NCBI GenBank assembly: GCA_005406025.1
Contig: BGZK01000137.1
Coordinates: forward strand, 124,001 to 188,000
Direction of reading: 5' to 3'
Source of the DNA: Eumeta japonica
Taxonomy: Eukaryota; Arthropoda; Insecta; Lepidoptera; Psychidae
Length of the DNA: 64,000 nt
Part shown: positions 48,191 through 62,300 of the stretch, piece after piece
Position numbering within the stretch: the stretch's first letter is position 1
How the letters are laid out: every line of letters starts with the position of its first letter
Program-made: the position numbers and the translations under genes
Notes under the pieces: generated by a model
The model's database searches: none
What the model was told of the DNA's origin: nothing
What the model saw: only the letters and a program-made list of their open reading frames with translations

Positions 48191-49779
48191 CTTCGCTAGC
48201 GTCTTGAGTAGCAATACGATATCTGGTGAAGAGAATGATGGTGATGGAGGTAGGTGAGCCATTGGAACTTTCTTTATAAAAACTTGCTGCATCATTGCGA
48301 AACTAACCTTTAAATTTATGAATGCTAGTGAACATTCAAAAACACGAAAGTGAAAGCTTCAATAAGGGTAGATCAGGATTTTATATGTATGTCTCATGTA
48401 TCTTTGCATATAATATTTTTTGATTTGAAACCGCGAGAAACTTGGTATTACAAGGCCGCGCACGTTATTTGAATTACTAAGTTATTTATTCCATTCCATT
48501 TAATATCCAATTCCGATTGTTTATTTTGTAGTCTACTCAAGTATTTATTTCATAAAATACTTAACATTTATTCTCTCCAGATACAACCGTAAAAAAATTA
48601 AACACCGTTTCGTAGGCGCCCATCGTCCCTACTTCGATATTCGACTCGTTTATGTTTCCTAAAAAAATAAAACCTTAAGAAAAAATAGCATTGTTCATAT
48701 AAAAAGGCCGTATAAAAGCACTATAAATATTTTACGACCGGCGAATTTCATCGCCTTATTATCGCCTACTTATTGAGAACACCTCCAATGAAACGGAGGC
48801 TCGTAAAAATGGGATACCTGCAGAAATGTTCCCATTACCGCGGGGAATAAATTTTCAATATTTATTGCGGGAATTTTTACATGTTTTTTTGATAAGATAT
48901 TATACAGGTATAAAAGCCAATTATCTTTGTCGGAAGTCATGATTTCAAAATAAATGTAGCTTCAATGAGAATTTTACTATGAATAATCATAATTTTTACA
49001 TTTATTTCAATATTTATGTTTATTTCAATTATTTTATTATCGTTTTAAATCTTTCATAGAATCATTTGTTGATACCTTAAAAAAATACATATGATATTCA
49101 GTTTCCATTTCAAACAACATCATGAGAGAACACTAAATCAATTATGTTTCATTAAAGTAAATTTAAACTTAATATTTAGTATACTAGTGTCCCAATAAAT
49201 CTGTATTATACTCTTGGTACATACCTCGGCAAATTAATAATTATATTAATTAAGATAAAGTCCTATTTATCGCTTTTATCTCTAATTAAAGCAAATTTGC
49301 TTTAGTATTTTTTTTCATTTTGCTGGAGTTTTAAAACGTGACATTCAACGAAAATATTTAAGAATACATTATAATTAGTGACAATAAGGCTTTTCAAATA
49401 AATATCAAGTGTATGAATAAACGAGCTTCACTTCGACAATATTTTTGATAAGTTTCCTTTCTTTTGAAAAGCAGAATTGATATTATATTTCCAATGACCT
49501 CAATATCTCTCCGATCTCTTATTCTTCCTAATCCCTATCCTCCTTCTCCCTTCAAAATTCTCAAACATAAATGTTCGCCAAAATTAAAAAAAAATATTAA
49601 TCCAGAAGAGTACTGGCATTGCCAGAAAATCTTTTTCCGGGCTTATCCCAGCGGGCAGTCTCATCGTTTCTGGGAAGGACGAATTTCCACACCAGGAAAT
49701 AGGGAGCGCTAGGCTCGATTACGGTGACTAGGTTCGCCATCCGTCACGCCTAGTTCTTCAGATGAGCGAAACTCGGACT
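48191..49779. other. AT-rich intergenic DNA
   Basis: No gene seen; a G+C-richer patch at 48605-48660 and another at 48780-48850. Confidence 0.35.
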
Positions 49780-50870
49780 AGAGATATCCTCTTAGGTACT
49801 ATAAAAGTGTGTGTAGGTATGGATGATAAAAATTAATGATGTCCGCGAACAGATTAATTACAGACGTCTAGATATTCTATGCCTGAATGAGACTAAAAGG
49901 AAAAGTAGTGGTGGGGCCTTGGAGATTATTGGTCTGGCGTTGACTAGAGGCAACGAGGATGACGGGGGTGTTGATTTTATCCTCTGAGAAAAATATTTTA
50001 ATGTATAAACGGTTATAAGTATGTAAATTCAAGGCTTCATTAGCTCCGAATGAAAACTGAGCTGACACTGGTTTTATTTTAGGCATATACGCCCCAGATA
50101 TATCTAAACCGTTCGAGAAGCAAGAGGAATTTTAGGCTAATGTAAGAGACATACTAGTGAAATATGACAGAAACGAAACGATCGTCATATTAAATGATTT
50201 TAATGGCTGGATGTGTGCACGTTGGAATAGATATGAGAAAGTCTTAGGTAAATTTGTAGATGTAGATGTAATAGTGAATGAAAAGGGTGAATGTTGAATG
50301 AATTAACTGTTTGAAAAGGCTATCCACGGATTGCAAAGGACAATTTGAAAGATAAGCTAAAAGATGCTGAAACATAGAAAGATGCAAAAATGAGAGCTTA
50401 AGAAGGCGTGAAAAGAAAAAAATAATGAAATAAAAGGACGATATGACTGGAGATTCTCGCATAATTTCTAAAATTCAGAATTTCTGGACTGCAGATAATT
50501 TCAAAAATTTTTCGGGATAATGGTGAAAAAGCCCCGGAATAATTCCGGAAGATTGTGTATAAATGTGATTAGAGACGATAATGGATGATCACTGAATGAA
50601 AAAGTCATGTGAAAGAGTGCTGAAAGAATTACTTCGAAATTTTCTTTACATGTGAAGTTGCAGTTGCAAATTACAATGTAACTACAATTCAATATATAAA
50701 TGATGATGAAAATGAAATTACGTTATGTGAAATTATGAAAGCACCAAAACGTATGAAAGTGAAAAAACTGCCGGATATGATAGAGTTTCGTCAGAAATTT
50801 TGAGGGGTGGTGGAGACACCGGGATCACGTTTTAGCAATAAAAAAAATTGCTAGATTTAAATTTACGCCC
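49780..50870 (+). mobile_element. RTE-like non-LTR retrotransposon relic (endonuclease and start of RT)
   Basis: Endonuclease remains readable over several frames: LDILCLNETKRKSSGG (near 49880), a GIYAPDISKPFEKQEEF-like stretch (near 50085), RDILVKYDRNETIVILNDFN (near 50150) and YEKVLGKF. After heavy decay comes a linker, VIRDDNG.SLNEKVM (near 50560), then the N-terminal RT region EIMKAPKRMKVKKTAGYDRV followed by SSEILRGGG (50735-50815). The rest of the RT is absent. The motif order fits RTE-like elements of insects. Inactive. Confidence 0.7.
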
Positions 50871-52209
50871 AGAGTTGCAAGCAGGTGAGAGCAAGTGTTA
50901 AATAAAATAACTGTTTCCAAAAACATCATCTTCTAAAACTCCTTGATGAAAACTAGGTGTCCTGTACTAATAATACGCACAAAATGTCTATACTATGTTT
51001 TTTATAACTTCTCAATGGTTATTACATTTAAAAACTTTGAGAAACATCTGGAAGTTTTATTTTTTAGAAAAATTATATAGTGGTGCAACCCTCATAAAAT
51101 TTGAACCGAAACGCTGCCGCACGATATGTATTTTATATTTTATTTCGTTACCCAATGGCAGTGTTTGTATTAATATATATAAGAATTAGCTGTTTTAGGA
51201 ATCAGTACCATCAAAAGCAAAGTAAACTAAAAACCATTAACTTAGTGAAAATGATGAACACGAAAATGAATAAAAGGTAAACACCTAAATCTCTAAACAC
51301 GAACACAAAACGTTGAGTGTTGTGTTTAAATGTTGTCAAATGAATAAATTTGAGATACAACTGCATCTGACATATTTGTTAGTTTCAACTCTTAGATTTT
51401 GAAAACGGTGCCATTTTTTTCCAAACTTTTTTAAAATAGTTAATCGATCACCTGCATCGCTCGATGCGACTGCTCCCCCGTACAATGTGTGCTTTACGAT
51501 TTGGTTTTACGAGCGACTGGAAATCCGAATAAAAGCTATCAAGGCCGCAACAAATGGGAAAACATATATAAAATCGAATTATTGCGTTTAGGAACATAAA
51601 AACATTTTTCTTGATGGTTTCGTTTAAAGTAAACACGTGCAATGAATGGATATTGTGGAAACTCCAGCTGCGCACAAAATAAACGGTAAACGTGTGCAAC
51701 TAACAAGATCGTAAATACATTGTTACTCTTAAGGCTACCATCCTAATTGACAGTGCTAAAATGCACTTGAAAGTCTTTGATGCTAACTAAAAAATACAGT
51801 AATATTATAGCAATACAGGTTGACGATTTCTAACCACACGTACAAGGCAACTTCCGAAAAGCCTTGAGCAACCATGTTTTACAAGCATAATGCTTCTGAA
51901 AATTATACGAAATTCCAAAGGATATAATCAGCAGCCATGCTTTGCATATATGAGCTACGAAAAGCCTTTGTTTCAATCGAAACCTAGGCGGTGCTACTTT
52001 CTCTACATTAATGTCAGATTGACAATCGCTACATCGGAGTACTGAGATGTATCTAAAGCAATGCCAATAATACCAATTTGTCTGTCCAAATATATGACGA
52101 TAGGGCAAAGCACATTTAACTGAAAAGAGGTAGAAAGGAGGCGGTTCTATATTCCGAACTGTACACCGCATTACTTCAAATTGTTTTCATGCTTTTAAAT
52201 TGAAAAGGA
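50871..52209. other. Intergenic DNA
   Basis: No gene supported; minus-strand open frames at 51448-51699 and 51830-52171 match nothing recognised. Confidence 0.35.
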
Positions 52210-52930
52210 TAAGGCATTACATCACTCATCGTCAATGTTCTGAAATCTTTATCGTGGACGGTCTATGCTCAAGGACGAATTTAAAGAAGGTCACCCTAAA
52301 TCAGTTTTTTGTACCACAAAATATCAATGCTGTGAGAGCACTAATAATGCAAGATATAGCATAAATATTACACGAAAATTTGGCTATGAAAAAAATTTGT
52401 TCGCGTTGAATTCCGCACTACTTGAGCATTGATCAAAAACAGGTTCGTGTCGATTGGTGCAAAAAAAATGTTAAAAAAATACAATCATGGTGCGTCAAAA
52501 GCTGTTTATAATATCTACACAGGTGATAAATCTTGGATCTATGCGTATGAGCCTAAAACTAAATAACAGTCAACGATGTAAATGTTCCAAGATGAGCCGA
52601 ACCCAACAAAATTGATTTGTGCCAAAAGCACTTTGAAGCAAATGGTTGCCTGATTTGTTGGTATAAATAGACATATAGTTACAGTTCTATTAGATAATCA
52701 TAAAATGGTTAATTCGGAGTGGTGTACGACCATTTGTTTGCCAGAAGTCTTCGAAGAAATAGAGACAATCGACAACGTAGAATATGCTAGCCGTTACACG
52801 GCGGCCGAAACAATATTGAATGATAGACGTTTGTTTCTTTTTGATATTCCGGACACATAAATAGCAGCCCTCGTATAACGTCATCAATTCGTGACATCAA
52901 TTTTTTTAGATCAGGAGAAAACGATGTATT
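52210..52930 (+). mobile_element. Second mariner relic, different subfamily
   Basis: Transposase fragments: DEFKEGHPKS-like start (near 52270), PQNINAVRALIMQD, ILHENLAMKKICSR.IPHYL, VDWCKKNVKKIQSW, a TGDKSWIYAYEP-like first catalytic region (near 52525), FQDEPNPTK, KMVNSEWCTTICLPEVFEEI, then YASRYTAAETILNDRRL in place of the second catalytic Asp region. Many stops and shifts; the WVPHEL-type motif is diverged. It belongs to a different mariner subfamily from the 24-kb copy. Confidence 0.75.
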
Positions 52931-53280
52931 TTAAATTTTGAAACTCTCACCAAAATCGTTTTGTTAAATCGATAAATCAATTACAGCCGCTAAGTCTACC
53001 CCGCAGATGCCTGTCAAAACATATCAATCGACTCGGACCTTCGTCACGGCGCATCCTCGTCAAGTGTTTTAAATGACACCTGGAACCCTTTCAAACGCTT
53101 AATCCCTGTTACCTTCGCGCTTTGTGGGACAATAAGGATTATCAAGATTTATGCAGACGCAACCCACCGAAGAGGCGTAAATTTACATTTTGAATTATAA
53201 AGTAATACAAACAGTTATTTTGATTGTCTTATATTAAAAATAACATTAATTTGCTGCAATGAATATTGAAAAATTATGAA
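52931..53280. other. Intergenic block with moderate G+C
   Basis: 52980-53180 is G+C-richer and non-repetitive by eye. No coding sign; possible conserved non-coding DNA. Confidence 0.3.
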
Positions 53281-53301
53281 AAATTAGACATACGATCATA
53301 C

Positions 53302-53468
53302 AGACATCACTCAGAAAATGGTCGAAATAGATTCTTAAAATGTCAAAATCTGATGAAAGTTCGGATTGAAAACAGCAAATCCCAATTGTTTTTAGGCCGA
53401 ATTTTCATCTGATTTTGACATTTTAGGGTCCTAAGAATCTATTCTGAGCGTTTTCCGTGTGATTTCTA
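53302..53468. mobile_element. Foldback element, copy 2
   Basis: Arms 53302-53364 and 53397-53468 are inverted copies (ATGGTCGAAATAGATTCTTA against TAAGAATCTATTCTGAGCGT, and TGTCAAAATCTGATGAAA against TTTCATCTGATTTTGACA). Their sequence matches the arms of the 20.8-kb foldback. The loop is only about 30 bases and lacks the microsatellite. Confidence 0.7.
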
Positions 53469-53519
53469 TATTTTTGTAATCGTGTTTGAGGGGGTGTTAG
53501 TCTGTTTTGAACGGATTAA

Positions 53520-54020
53520 CCGAACGAAATTGGTTTTGCAGTCTTAAAAACGACTCTACTCAACTTATATTTCCTAAAAATTTGTATCAATTCGACCTGG
53601 TCGATTTTGAGAGATCTCAATAAGAATATTGTCTAAAAACGTTTTTTGGATTAACTTTTATACCGGTGGACATGAAAATATAATCAGCTTTTTTTTCTTC
53701 GAAGTTGCATAAATTGTCGCAAACCGCAAAATACCATATAGATTTGTTTAAAAGATATCATTGGATATAATTTTTCTAAAAACTGTCTTTTAGTATATTT
53801 TTTAAATTACTCCACCAATAAATTCCAAATTAAAATGAGCTTTTCGATGCAAATTTCATCAAAATCGGTTAGTTCTTTCGCGAGACATCGAGAAATTCGG
53901 AAGAAATTATAAAATTTTTATTAAATTGCGAAGTTGTCGGATTGTTGTTTAGTACTTGATCAATTTTTTTACTTAAGAAACTTCATCGGTGAATGTCAAA
54001 AAGTGGGTCAAAAGTGTATG
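53520..54020. repeat. Degenerate ~160-bp tandem units, copy 2
   Basis: Units share TTTTTAAATTACTCCACCAA-type starts (about 53641 and 53799), a GTCGCAAACCGCAAAATACC middle and ATCAAAATCGGTTAGTTC.. CGAGACAT ends. The same family as at 19590-20095, again within about 1 kb of a foldback. Confidence 0.55.
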
Positions 54021-55164
54021 ACGCGTCAAAGTGGAACAATTAAAAAATAGCGTTATTTACATAAATTTTGTTTTTTAATTCGAGTTAAAAATGTACGAAA
54101 ACTATGATTTTGAGCTAGGAGAGCTCTAAAAAGTATTAAAATCTATCACACGAGCTTGAACAGCTCAATAACTTATTGCTAGATATATCTTTTAACGCTT
54201 TGAATTGGAAACAAATTTCACAGACGGCCTGCAGGGTCAATCGTCTTTCGTATTTTTCAGTTCGAAAATCACAAAAACTTACACACGACCACATTCTTAA
54301 ACACGAGAAGCTCAAAAACACATAAATAAATGTAACAACGAAAAGTTTTGGTGATGATCTCTAATCAATTGTTTTTCCGGAAATTACACTTTTTCAATTT
54401 AAAAATTTTTCTACCGATTTCACTCTTATTTTTCCAAGTTAATTTTTGTCTATATTAGGTATTTAATTATTTTTTTTAGATATTTTTAACATAATGCGAA
54501 ACTTCAACTTAATTTTCTTTCTGCATATCAATCAATTTTTAGAATACACATTTCATTATTTATTTATCTCATATCTATCTACTTTGGTGTCGGTATGCTT
54601 ACTACAATTAAACTTTAAAATTCACGCATACAACGATGGGTATTACAAGAAATTGTAAAGCAAACCGTCTAATATATTTTTGGAAGCGTTTATAAAGGTT
54701 CCATTTTAAAGTGACTTTAATTTTCAAGTCATAACTAAAACTACAATTCTATAATTAAAACTCCTATTAATCAAGTTATCGACTTAACTTATTATTATTT
54801 ATTACATAAGAAAAGTATTAACGTCTTCAGTAAAGGTTATACACAGTACTTTATATAATTCAATAAAAAGAAGGATGAAAATGAAGAGCCCATAGAGTAG
54901 AGAATTTTATTTCATGAGCGAAACGACGATGTCAAAAGGGCAATAAATGACATTGACCCTCATCAGATACGATGACCGTGGAGAGGCAGAATGAAAAGGT
55001 ATCACTTGTTTGTGATCACGTCGGCCTTTGGTTCGAGCGTTCTTGAACTTTGGTCTGACGTGAGTTCATAAGAATTGGGACGAAACTCACCTGTACTGTG
55101 TATTAACGATATTACATACTATGTGAATTGATCTAAAGTTAAGTATATCTAATGAGAGCTTACC
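54021..55164. other. Intergenic DNA
   Basis: The first 300 bases carry a TTTTGAGCTAGGAGAGCTC module resembling the 40-bp units at 22730. The rest is AT-rich with a moderately G+C-rich patch at 54890-55085. No gene. Confidence 0.35.
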
Positions 55165-55700
55165 ATTTTTAGGATTCCGAGCCAAAATGGCAAAACCGAA
55201 ACCCTTATAATTTCATCATGTCCGTCCGTCCGTCCGTATAAACAATAAGACGTATATTGAAAACTATATGATATATATTGACCAAATTTATAGTGTAGGT
55301 GTATTTTATAAGCCGCTACTTAGTTTGAGTGGTTAAATAACAAAAATAACTATTTCTATGTGGGTACTCAAGACATGTAACAAAAACTGACAAAAAAATT
55401 TTTTAGCGAACATCAACGACTAGCACATATTTTGAGAGTTCTTTTAAAAAAATCTTAAAGTTTCTAAGCATTTTTTCTGATTACGTTAATAAATCCGGAT
55501 ATAATTGCTCCAAAATTTATAGAAATTTTGTACCCCCTCTATTTTCTAAACCGTATGTTCAAAAAACATATAAAAAAATAATGAAGATAATGCTTAATAG
55601 ATACTTTTAACGAAAATTATTTTAAACATAGTCGAATATACTCTTTTTGAGTTATAGCCAAAAAACTGCGCTTCTAAACAAAAGGATGCAAGTGCCATGA
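55165..55700 (+). mobile_element. Truncated copy of the 34.6-kb inverted-repeat element
   Basis: It starts TTTTTAGGATTCCGAGCCAA and AACCCTTATAATTTCATCAT then GTCCGTCCGTCCGTCC, matching the left end at 34642. Internal matches include a TATATTGACCAAATTTATAGTG-like step and GCACATATTTTG. The inverted right end was not found. Confidence 0.55.
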
Positions 55701-57751
55701 AGATACATTATTTTGCTGATGCGCTATAGTTTACACTAGTCTAATAGTAATAATCGACATACCTACTTGTTTTTCTTGTTATAGGCGACTAAAGTGCGTG
55801 CGACAACGTACTTTTTTCATCTGTAGTGCACTTCTTAGTAATAATGGCACCCTATAATCAGCATGGTCCGATATGCTCTTGGTCAGTTTTTTTTATTATT
55901 AAAATATCATCCAGAGAGGTTTATTAATTTACAACGCGTCGTGCCTACGACTAAACTGGTTACAAGTTTTTGTCATTGTCATTCGAAATTTAGAGAAGTG
56001 TTTTAATGCTGTTTAGTAATTAATACTTATAGTGTATGCCGTTTCTTAAATGTTAATTGAACAGCTTTGTGTTGCTATTGTTATACGTTTTTCATAAATA
56101 GTCCTGATTTTCACAGAAAGGATATTTCGGATTTATGAATAAGATGGATATGATAAACTGTGTTTCGTGTCATATACTCGTAAAAACTATGTAATTGCAC
56201 ATGTATGAACTAAGATTGTATTAAAAATTTCACGTTATTTCGTATACATCAACATTTGAAATATTCATGTGTATTTTCGGAAACATTGAGCCTGAAAGAG
56301 TATTTCAACAAGAGATTTCTACCGGGTAATATAAAGGAGGAAATAAAATTATTGTAAAAAGAGCTTTATTTGTGCTAAATTGATTATAATTACCACAGGA
56401 ATTACTTTAAAATTGCGAGTAGTCTCTAGAGATATATCACATTTGCAACGTTGTCAGCTGATACTTGCAATGATAATTTTACTATAGGCAATCATTCTAG
56501 GTCATACTATAGTATTTTTACATTATAAATACGAAATATAAGATAATAATTATTATTACGACGTTAAATTATTTACAGTGGATCCGACGACGATGAAAGT
56601 AAGATGTAAATAATAAGACGCTTAAGAAATATAAAATTAAAATAAAAGGAAATAAATTTATTTGTTTACATTTTATTGAAAATTATGTACATGTTCAAAT
56701 TTAAGGCCTTTTAATACAACAGCCTTTAGAAACATACGTTTTACGAGAATAATATTTACACACATTTTGCTTTTCTTCTAAGATATTTGGTAACTTTGCA
56801 TGACTTATAAGGACGCATAGGAATTTCGATAAACTACAACCCCGTATGCCGATTATGTTATTATTAGTTTTTATTTAACAGCATATATTAGTTTGCAATT
56901 CGTAAATAATTTACTATGTAGCATTTTGACAAAATGTTTTATGCACAACATGATCATGCCATAGATGCGCAAATCATTTGCCAATCATTGTCATCATTTT
57001 CTAAATACAACTCATTTCGGCATACACATTTGACTGTTATATAGAAATACATGATTATTTGCTGGTTCCGACTAGACACTTGTCAAATACTGTTCTGTAT
57101 GTAAAAAAAAAACGTATAGCCATGAGCTTTGTTGTATTGTTTTCTTTAAATTATTGTCTGTAACCCATTGGCAGGAATTTGACAAGAATTGAAAGATATC
57201 GTTTTTCATGCAAATGGAAAATTCCATTCTCGCTGCATATGTTACACCATCCCCTATATTTTTTGGCATAATTTATTAATAAATAATATTTATAAATTTG
57301 GCATACATTTTACCATAGTATAGCTTTCTTTCGAGTCATGGGTTACAATTTTGGTATTTACAAATTATATATTTGGACACATATTTCGTTTAACATACTA
57401 CAAACTTACCGAAAATGTTCTTATTGGTATTTGTTGTTTCCGTGCTAAATTTTCATTGAATTTGGTTAAATTATAAGAATTCTCAATAATTGATATTTTT
57501 GAAGTTATACTTCTTTTGGCACGTTTGGATGAGAGTGAATTTGTGAGCTGCGCGCGCACAAACGACATGATGAAGTTAGCCACAGAATAGAAATAATAAA
57601 AAAATATATTTTCAACACTGAATATAGTTACAAACAGATTGAAGCTGCCCGCTTAGAATTCGAATTTCGAATAATGAGAGAATTTATGTACATTTAATAT
57701 AAGAAAATAAATTATTTTAAAATTTAAACTGAACTTTATTGACTGTGTTGG
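55701..57751. other. AT-rich intergenic DNA
   Basis: No gene, RNA gene or clear repeat recognised. Confidence 0.4.
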
Positions 57752-57979
57752 CGAGTACTTTGATACTCTATGGTAATCAGCGTCTGATGATGGAGCTGGA
57801 AGGTGGCCATAGGAACTCCGTAATTAAACGACGCAACCCCATCGAGTTTGGGCTCGTTTGATTCGTCTTGACGAGTACTTTGATACTATATGGTAATCAG
57901 CGTCTGATGATGGAGCTGGAAGATGGCCATAGGAACTCCGTATTTAAACGACGCAACCCCATCGAGTTTGGGCTCGTTT
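57752..57979. repeat. Two-copy tandem repeat, exact 120-bp period
   Basis: CGAGTACTTTGATACT starts at 57752 and 57872. About 108 bases then match with only three or four differences, through CAGCGTCTGATGATGGAGCT, GGCCATAGGAACTCCGTA and ACGCAACCCCATCGAGTTTG. High identity against decayed surroundings suggests a recent duplication or a satellite fragment. Confidence 0.9.
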
Positions 57980-58699
57980 TTAATGATGCCAAAGAAGTAT
58001 AACTTCTCAAACGCGTACTTATGTACACGCACCCAATTTTTTTTATTATTTTTCTATCCTTTCACGAATGAACCATAAATGTTTATTATTGTTATAATTA
58101 ATATAAAAATCACGAAAATATTCTTTGGTGTTTGATGATTAAAAAATCGTCAAACAATATTCTTTTTACATATTATTCGACCATATTTATAAATAAACAT
58201 AAAATGTCGGGCAACTGGCTGTGCAGTGCACTGGTGAAATATATTTTTTAACAAATTTATCGTAAGCTAAAAGGGCGTAGCCCATTCGTAAAGCTGCTAC
58301 TTTCTGAAAAATCAGCTGATTAGAGTAATCACGACATATTTGTATTTGTGTTTATTAACACAAAACCAAAAGGCCTGAAAGGCAAACAAAATTTTGTCGT
58401 ATTATTCTAATTACATCATAATTTTAGAACAAATTGTACTCTTATGCGTAGAACTTAGCAATAAATGTAAAACTTTCCATGAAACTGGACCGGTTTGTTT
58501 GACCGCAGATTAGCATTTGGCACGAAATTCAACAACTAAACAATGCTATCTTTCCACAAGTTAGCTTTTATAATCGTTTCGAATCACTTTAAATCGACCA
58601 AAACGACAATTTACAAGAGTATTATACATTCGGTACAAATATTAATTAATAATGTAAAATTTTGTGTACATATATGTAAAATAAAAATGCTTGTATAAT
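57980..58699. other. AT-rich intergenic DNA
   Basis: Nothing recognised. Confidence 0.35.
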
Positions 58700-59110
58700 A
58701 TATTAAGTTGTCTTTATTTCTAACATTAATTCTTGTCGAATTTGAATTATTATTTTTTATTAGAATTATTACAATACGTGTGTACGTGGCGGGACAGCTC
58801 CGAGGAATAGTCATATCGGGGATCCACTTGGTTTTCGTCAACGCTGCGTCCCAAGTGTCCAGGCGCTCCGGACCGCTATCGTCTAGAGGCAGTATTTTTA
58901 ATTGTATTGACACTCCCGCTAACGTATTTTATGTATAAAACTGTATTAACCCGCAGCGGTTTTGTTTTCCGTTTTATTTCATTCTTCCGCACGTGAACGA
59001 AGTACTTTCGATACGCCAGCAAGCGAGTCTTTTTGACGTCTCGCGCATGTCCCCCGGCCCTGCATGTGACAGTTGTCTTTTATCTATGGGAGACAAACTA
59101 TGATATTAAA
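58700..59110. other. G+C-richer segment downstream of the minus-strand gene
   Basis: 58780-58920 is open on both strands (minus frame includes LPLDDSGPERLDTWDAAL), and 58950-59080 is CpG-rich. I recognise no domain and no matching splice sites. It may be an isolated exon of an unknown gene or conserved non-coding DNA. Confidence 0.3.
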
Positions 59111-59272
59111 GGGGGGGAAATGGCGTAAGTAACGTGGATAACTAAAATACTCGGAAATAAATTGTATAAACATAAAACGAAAATTCATGTAAATAACTTT
59201 TAATCGTAAAACGTATACATAAGAAGCCGACGCATGCGCACAGAACTACGAACAAATTTACGTGTTCCTTGT

Positions 59273-59395
59273 TTAACTACAGTTGTAACATAAACTCGGG
59301 AACGGAACTCTGTTCCTCACGACGTCCGTGATGACCGGCACAAAGGTGTCGCTGATCCACCCAGTTATACCGTTCCAGGCACTCGACGCCGTGTA
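59273..59395 (-). CDS. Group-7-like gene, last exon
   Basis: Acceptor TATTTCAG; 40 codons and TAA at 59273-59275. Ends in a Cys-containing tail. A downstream ATTAAA (complement at about 59198-59203) is a plausible poly(A) signal. Confidence 0.76.
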   Translation of the reverse strand, partial: YTASSAWNGITGWISDTFVPVITDVVRNRVPFPSLCYNCS

Positions 59396-62300
59396 CTGAA
59401 ATATATTTAGATATTTTATTTATATTCAACTTGCTCTGTGTAATTTATACAATATATAATAGTTGAGAAAAAAAATTGTATATTAAAAAAATACACATTA
59501 AAAAAAACATTACGTGTCCACTGATTACCTATCTCTTTTTAGGTGAAACATAATTGATACCACACCGATATGAGATTTTTTCAATCATAATATATTGTGA
59601 TCTCGATTAATTTTGTAGATCCGTAGAGAATGAAAACTGTTTTTAATATAAAATTTAAAAATTTATTTATTTCTAAAATATAATGTAAATAATTTTGTTA
59701 ATGCACAGTTGAAAAGTGGTATTGTTCACGCGAAAACAAAATTATTTATTTTTAAACTTTTTAAGCCCTCACTGCGCTCAAAAATTCTACTTCAGAATTA
59801 CTTATTTCACTCGAAATCATATACACAACAGTTTATTTAGTCTAAATTCAATATTAGCTCTTGCTGCAAATCTTACTGAATAAGTAACTATTTAGGGAAA
59901 CATATGAGATATATAGGATATATGAAATACAGGTCACCCCAGGTGGAATACAAATTGTGCATTAAGATGAACAATGTTAGTGAACAATCTTACAAATCTG
60001 GAGAACACTTCAGTCAAGTTGGTGGCCGGTGAGTAAACCATTCTTCTGGTTCCACCGCTCAGCGACTGCACGAAACCGGACACCGTCATTTCGGTGGTGT
60101 TCATGTTCCTCACCACCTGTATATCGCAATTTAATAGCTTATTGATGTGTTTAGGCATCCTAAACTTTTGTTACCTCATTGTTGAAGCATAATTTACCGC
60201 ATTTTATTTAATACAAATTGGGGCTGTTAATTTATGGGTTTTGGAATTACGTAAGAAAGAGAGCAATGGTCATTTCGTTCCAAAGTTATGGAATATTTAA
60301 ATATTTACCCAGTTCTATATCGGTACAGATATGTATTCTGACACTTATTTCTACCAACAAGGCGACTTTCTAGTTTAAGTTAAAACGAAATATCAGTTGC
60401 CGAATACAATCTTCATTAAATGTATTATTAAATCCTTCTCATTATAAGGACATATGGTTAATAACTAAAACATTTTCGATACCAGAACCAAATGTATGGA
60501 TGATATACTGTTACAATAAACGAATTGACGTACTAAATAAAAACTAATAATGTTAAGCAAAATTATATAACTGTTCTAAACACTTGTGTGGAAAAAAAAC
60601 ATCTCTCTCAGTCTAAGATTATATAATTGTATACATATGATCTAGAATTTCATAGAGTGTTGTATAAAATGTAGATTCCCTATCACCCCCAATCGCATTC
60701 TCAAGGTAATCAAACGCGATCACTTCATTTCGAATGAAACTTTAAGGATTATCCTATTACATGTGTTTTTTTAATTCATCAATTTTTAATCTTTTAACTT
60801 TGCTTTATATCCTATCAGGATTTTGGATCACTCTACTATGCTATTTCAAATCAAACACTTATTCAAATGGGATCATTAAGCAATTGAGTATCTTGATGAT
60901 TATCCAATAATACTTACATTAAAAGTTATCTCGCAGAGTTGGTGGGTGAAAATACCAGTATAGTGACTTCTACCATCAATCAGATCCGCTTCCACGTCAA
61001 AACCCAGCGCCATCTCGTGTAACCTCAGTCTAACCGGTAGAGTGACCTGGTTGGTGTCGGTCGCCGATACGTAGCTCCATATCTGCTGAATGGAGGACTG
61101 AAGAAGATCCATGGTTTCCATTCCCACCAGGAATCCGTTTGTGTAAGTCACGTTGCCTTCTATGTGCCATGTATATATTACTGTGCTGTAATATAATAAT
61201 ATCTATGTAATATAAAACCCATCTTGCCATCACACAATCTTAGAATCTTCGATATTTACGGACTTTCTTTATATAGTAGAATAAAAACGCATGTATACGT
61301 AGCATTTTATAGTACGTTAGTATCAGCCTAACGATGATAGCTTGCAAACTATTACGAATACGCATTACTTTATTGTTTATTTATACTACTGACAGTTTTG
61401 TAGCCAAGAACCAATTCTTATTTAACAGAATAAGACGAAATATAAAGCACTTATAAGTGAATCTAATTACAATATTATTATTTGATTACCCTGACCTAAC
61501 CCTGACGTTTTCCATCCTCCATGTGGTCTAGTCTTGTAGTAGTGGGGTATTTACCAAGAGGATAAGCAGATCCAGGAGAAGAAGAGAGGCCTCTGACCCC
61601 AAAGGACGTCAAAATAGGACTGAGCAATTCCACCACCTCTCATGGCCCCTGCGACATTTAGGTCATATGGGCCGAACTTCGAGCAGTGAGTAGGTTATTA
61701 TACGATGCTGTGACTTGACATCGCAAAGATGAACGATTCGTTGCCATTAATAGCATATAACTATTGTTGGCGTAGAGGAGCCGCTACTGTTACGGCCTCT
61801 AAGGTGGAACGTTGCTCGGCTTAGACAAGATACGCAAATGTTGACCTGGTACAATGAATTAGAAACCGATATGGTTCAGATTACGAACGCGAGGTGGCTT
61901 GGCACGTATTCGGCGGGAAAGATATCTCTGATTGCGACAAAGGGTTTTTGAGTGAGAAAACCTTTTGAGTGAGTTAACGTCTCACAGTTAGTGGACAAAT
62001 ATGAAAACATTGGCTATAGCATTGACATGACCATGGTTTCAATAAGGCCTAGACACATAGGCGATTATAGTGATACCGTGGTAAAATAACACCTTAAGCA
62101 TCCGTCATAAACCGCTTAGCCATACCCAGGTGCGGTTATTCATAAGGATTCTCAATACGTAAAAAAAATCGACTCCTCCCAAGGGAATATTTGAGCGTTG
62201 CCTGTCATTGAATGGGATATGTACGTCTATTTATGTTAAGGTTTGATAACGAAACATAACTTTGTAAAATCCCTGATTAAGGTGCAAAATTAAAAACTAA

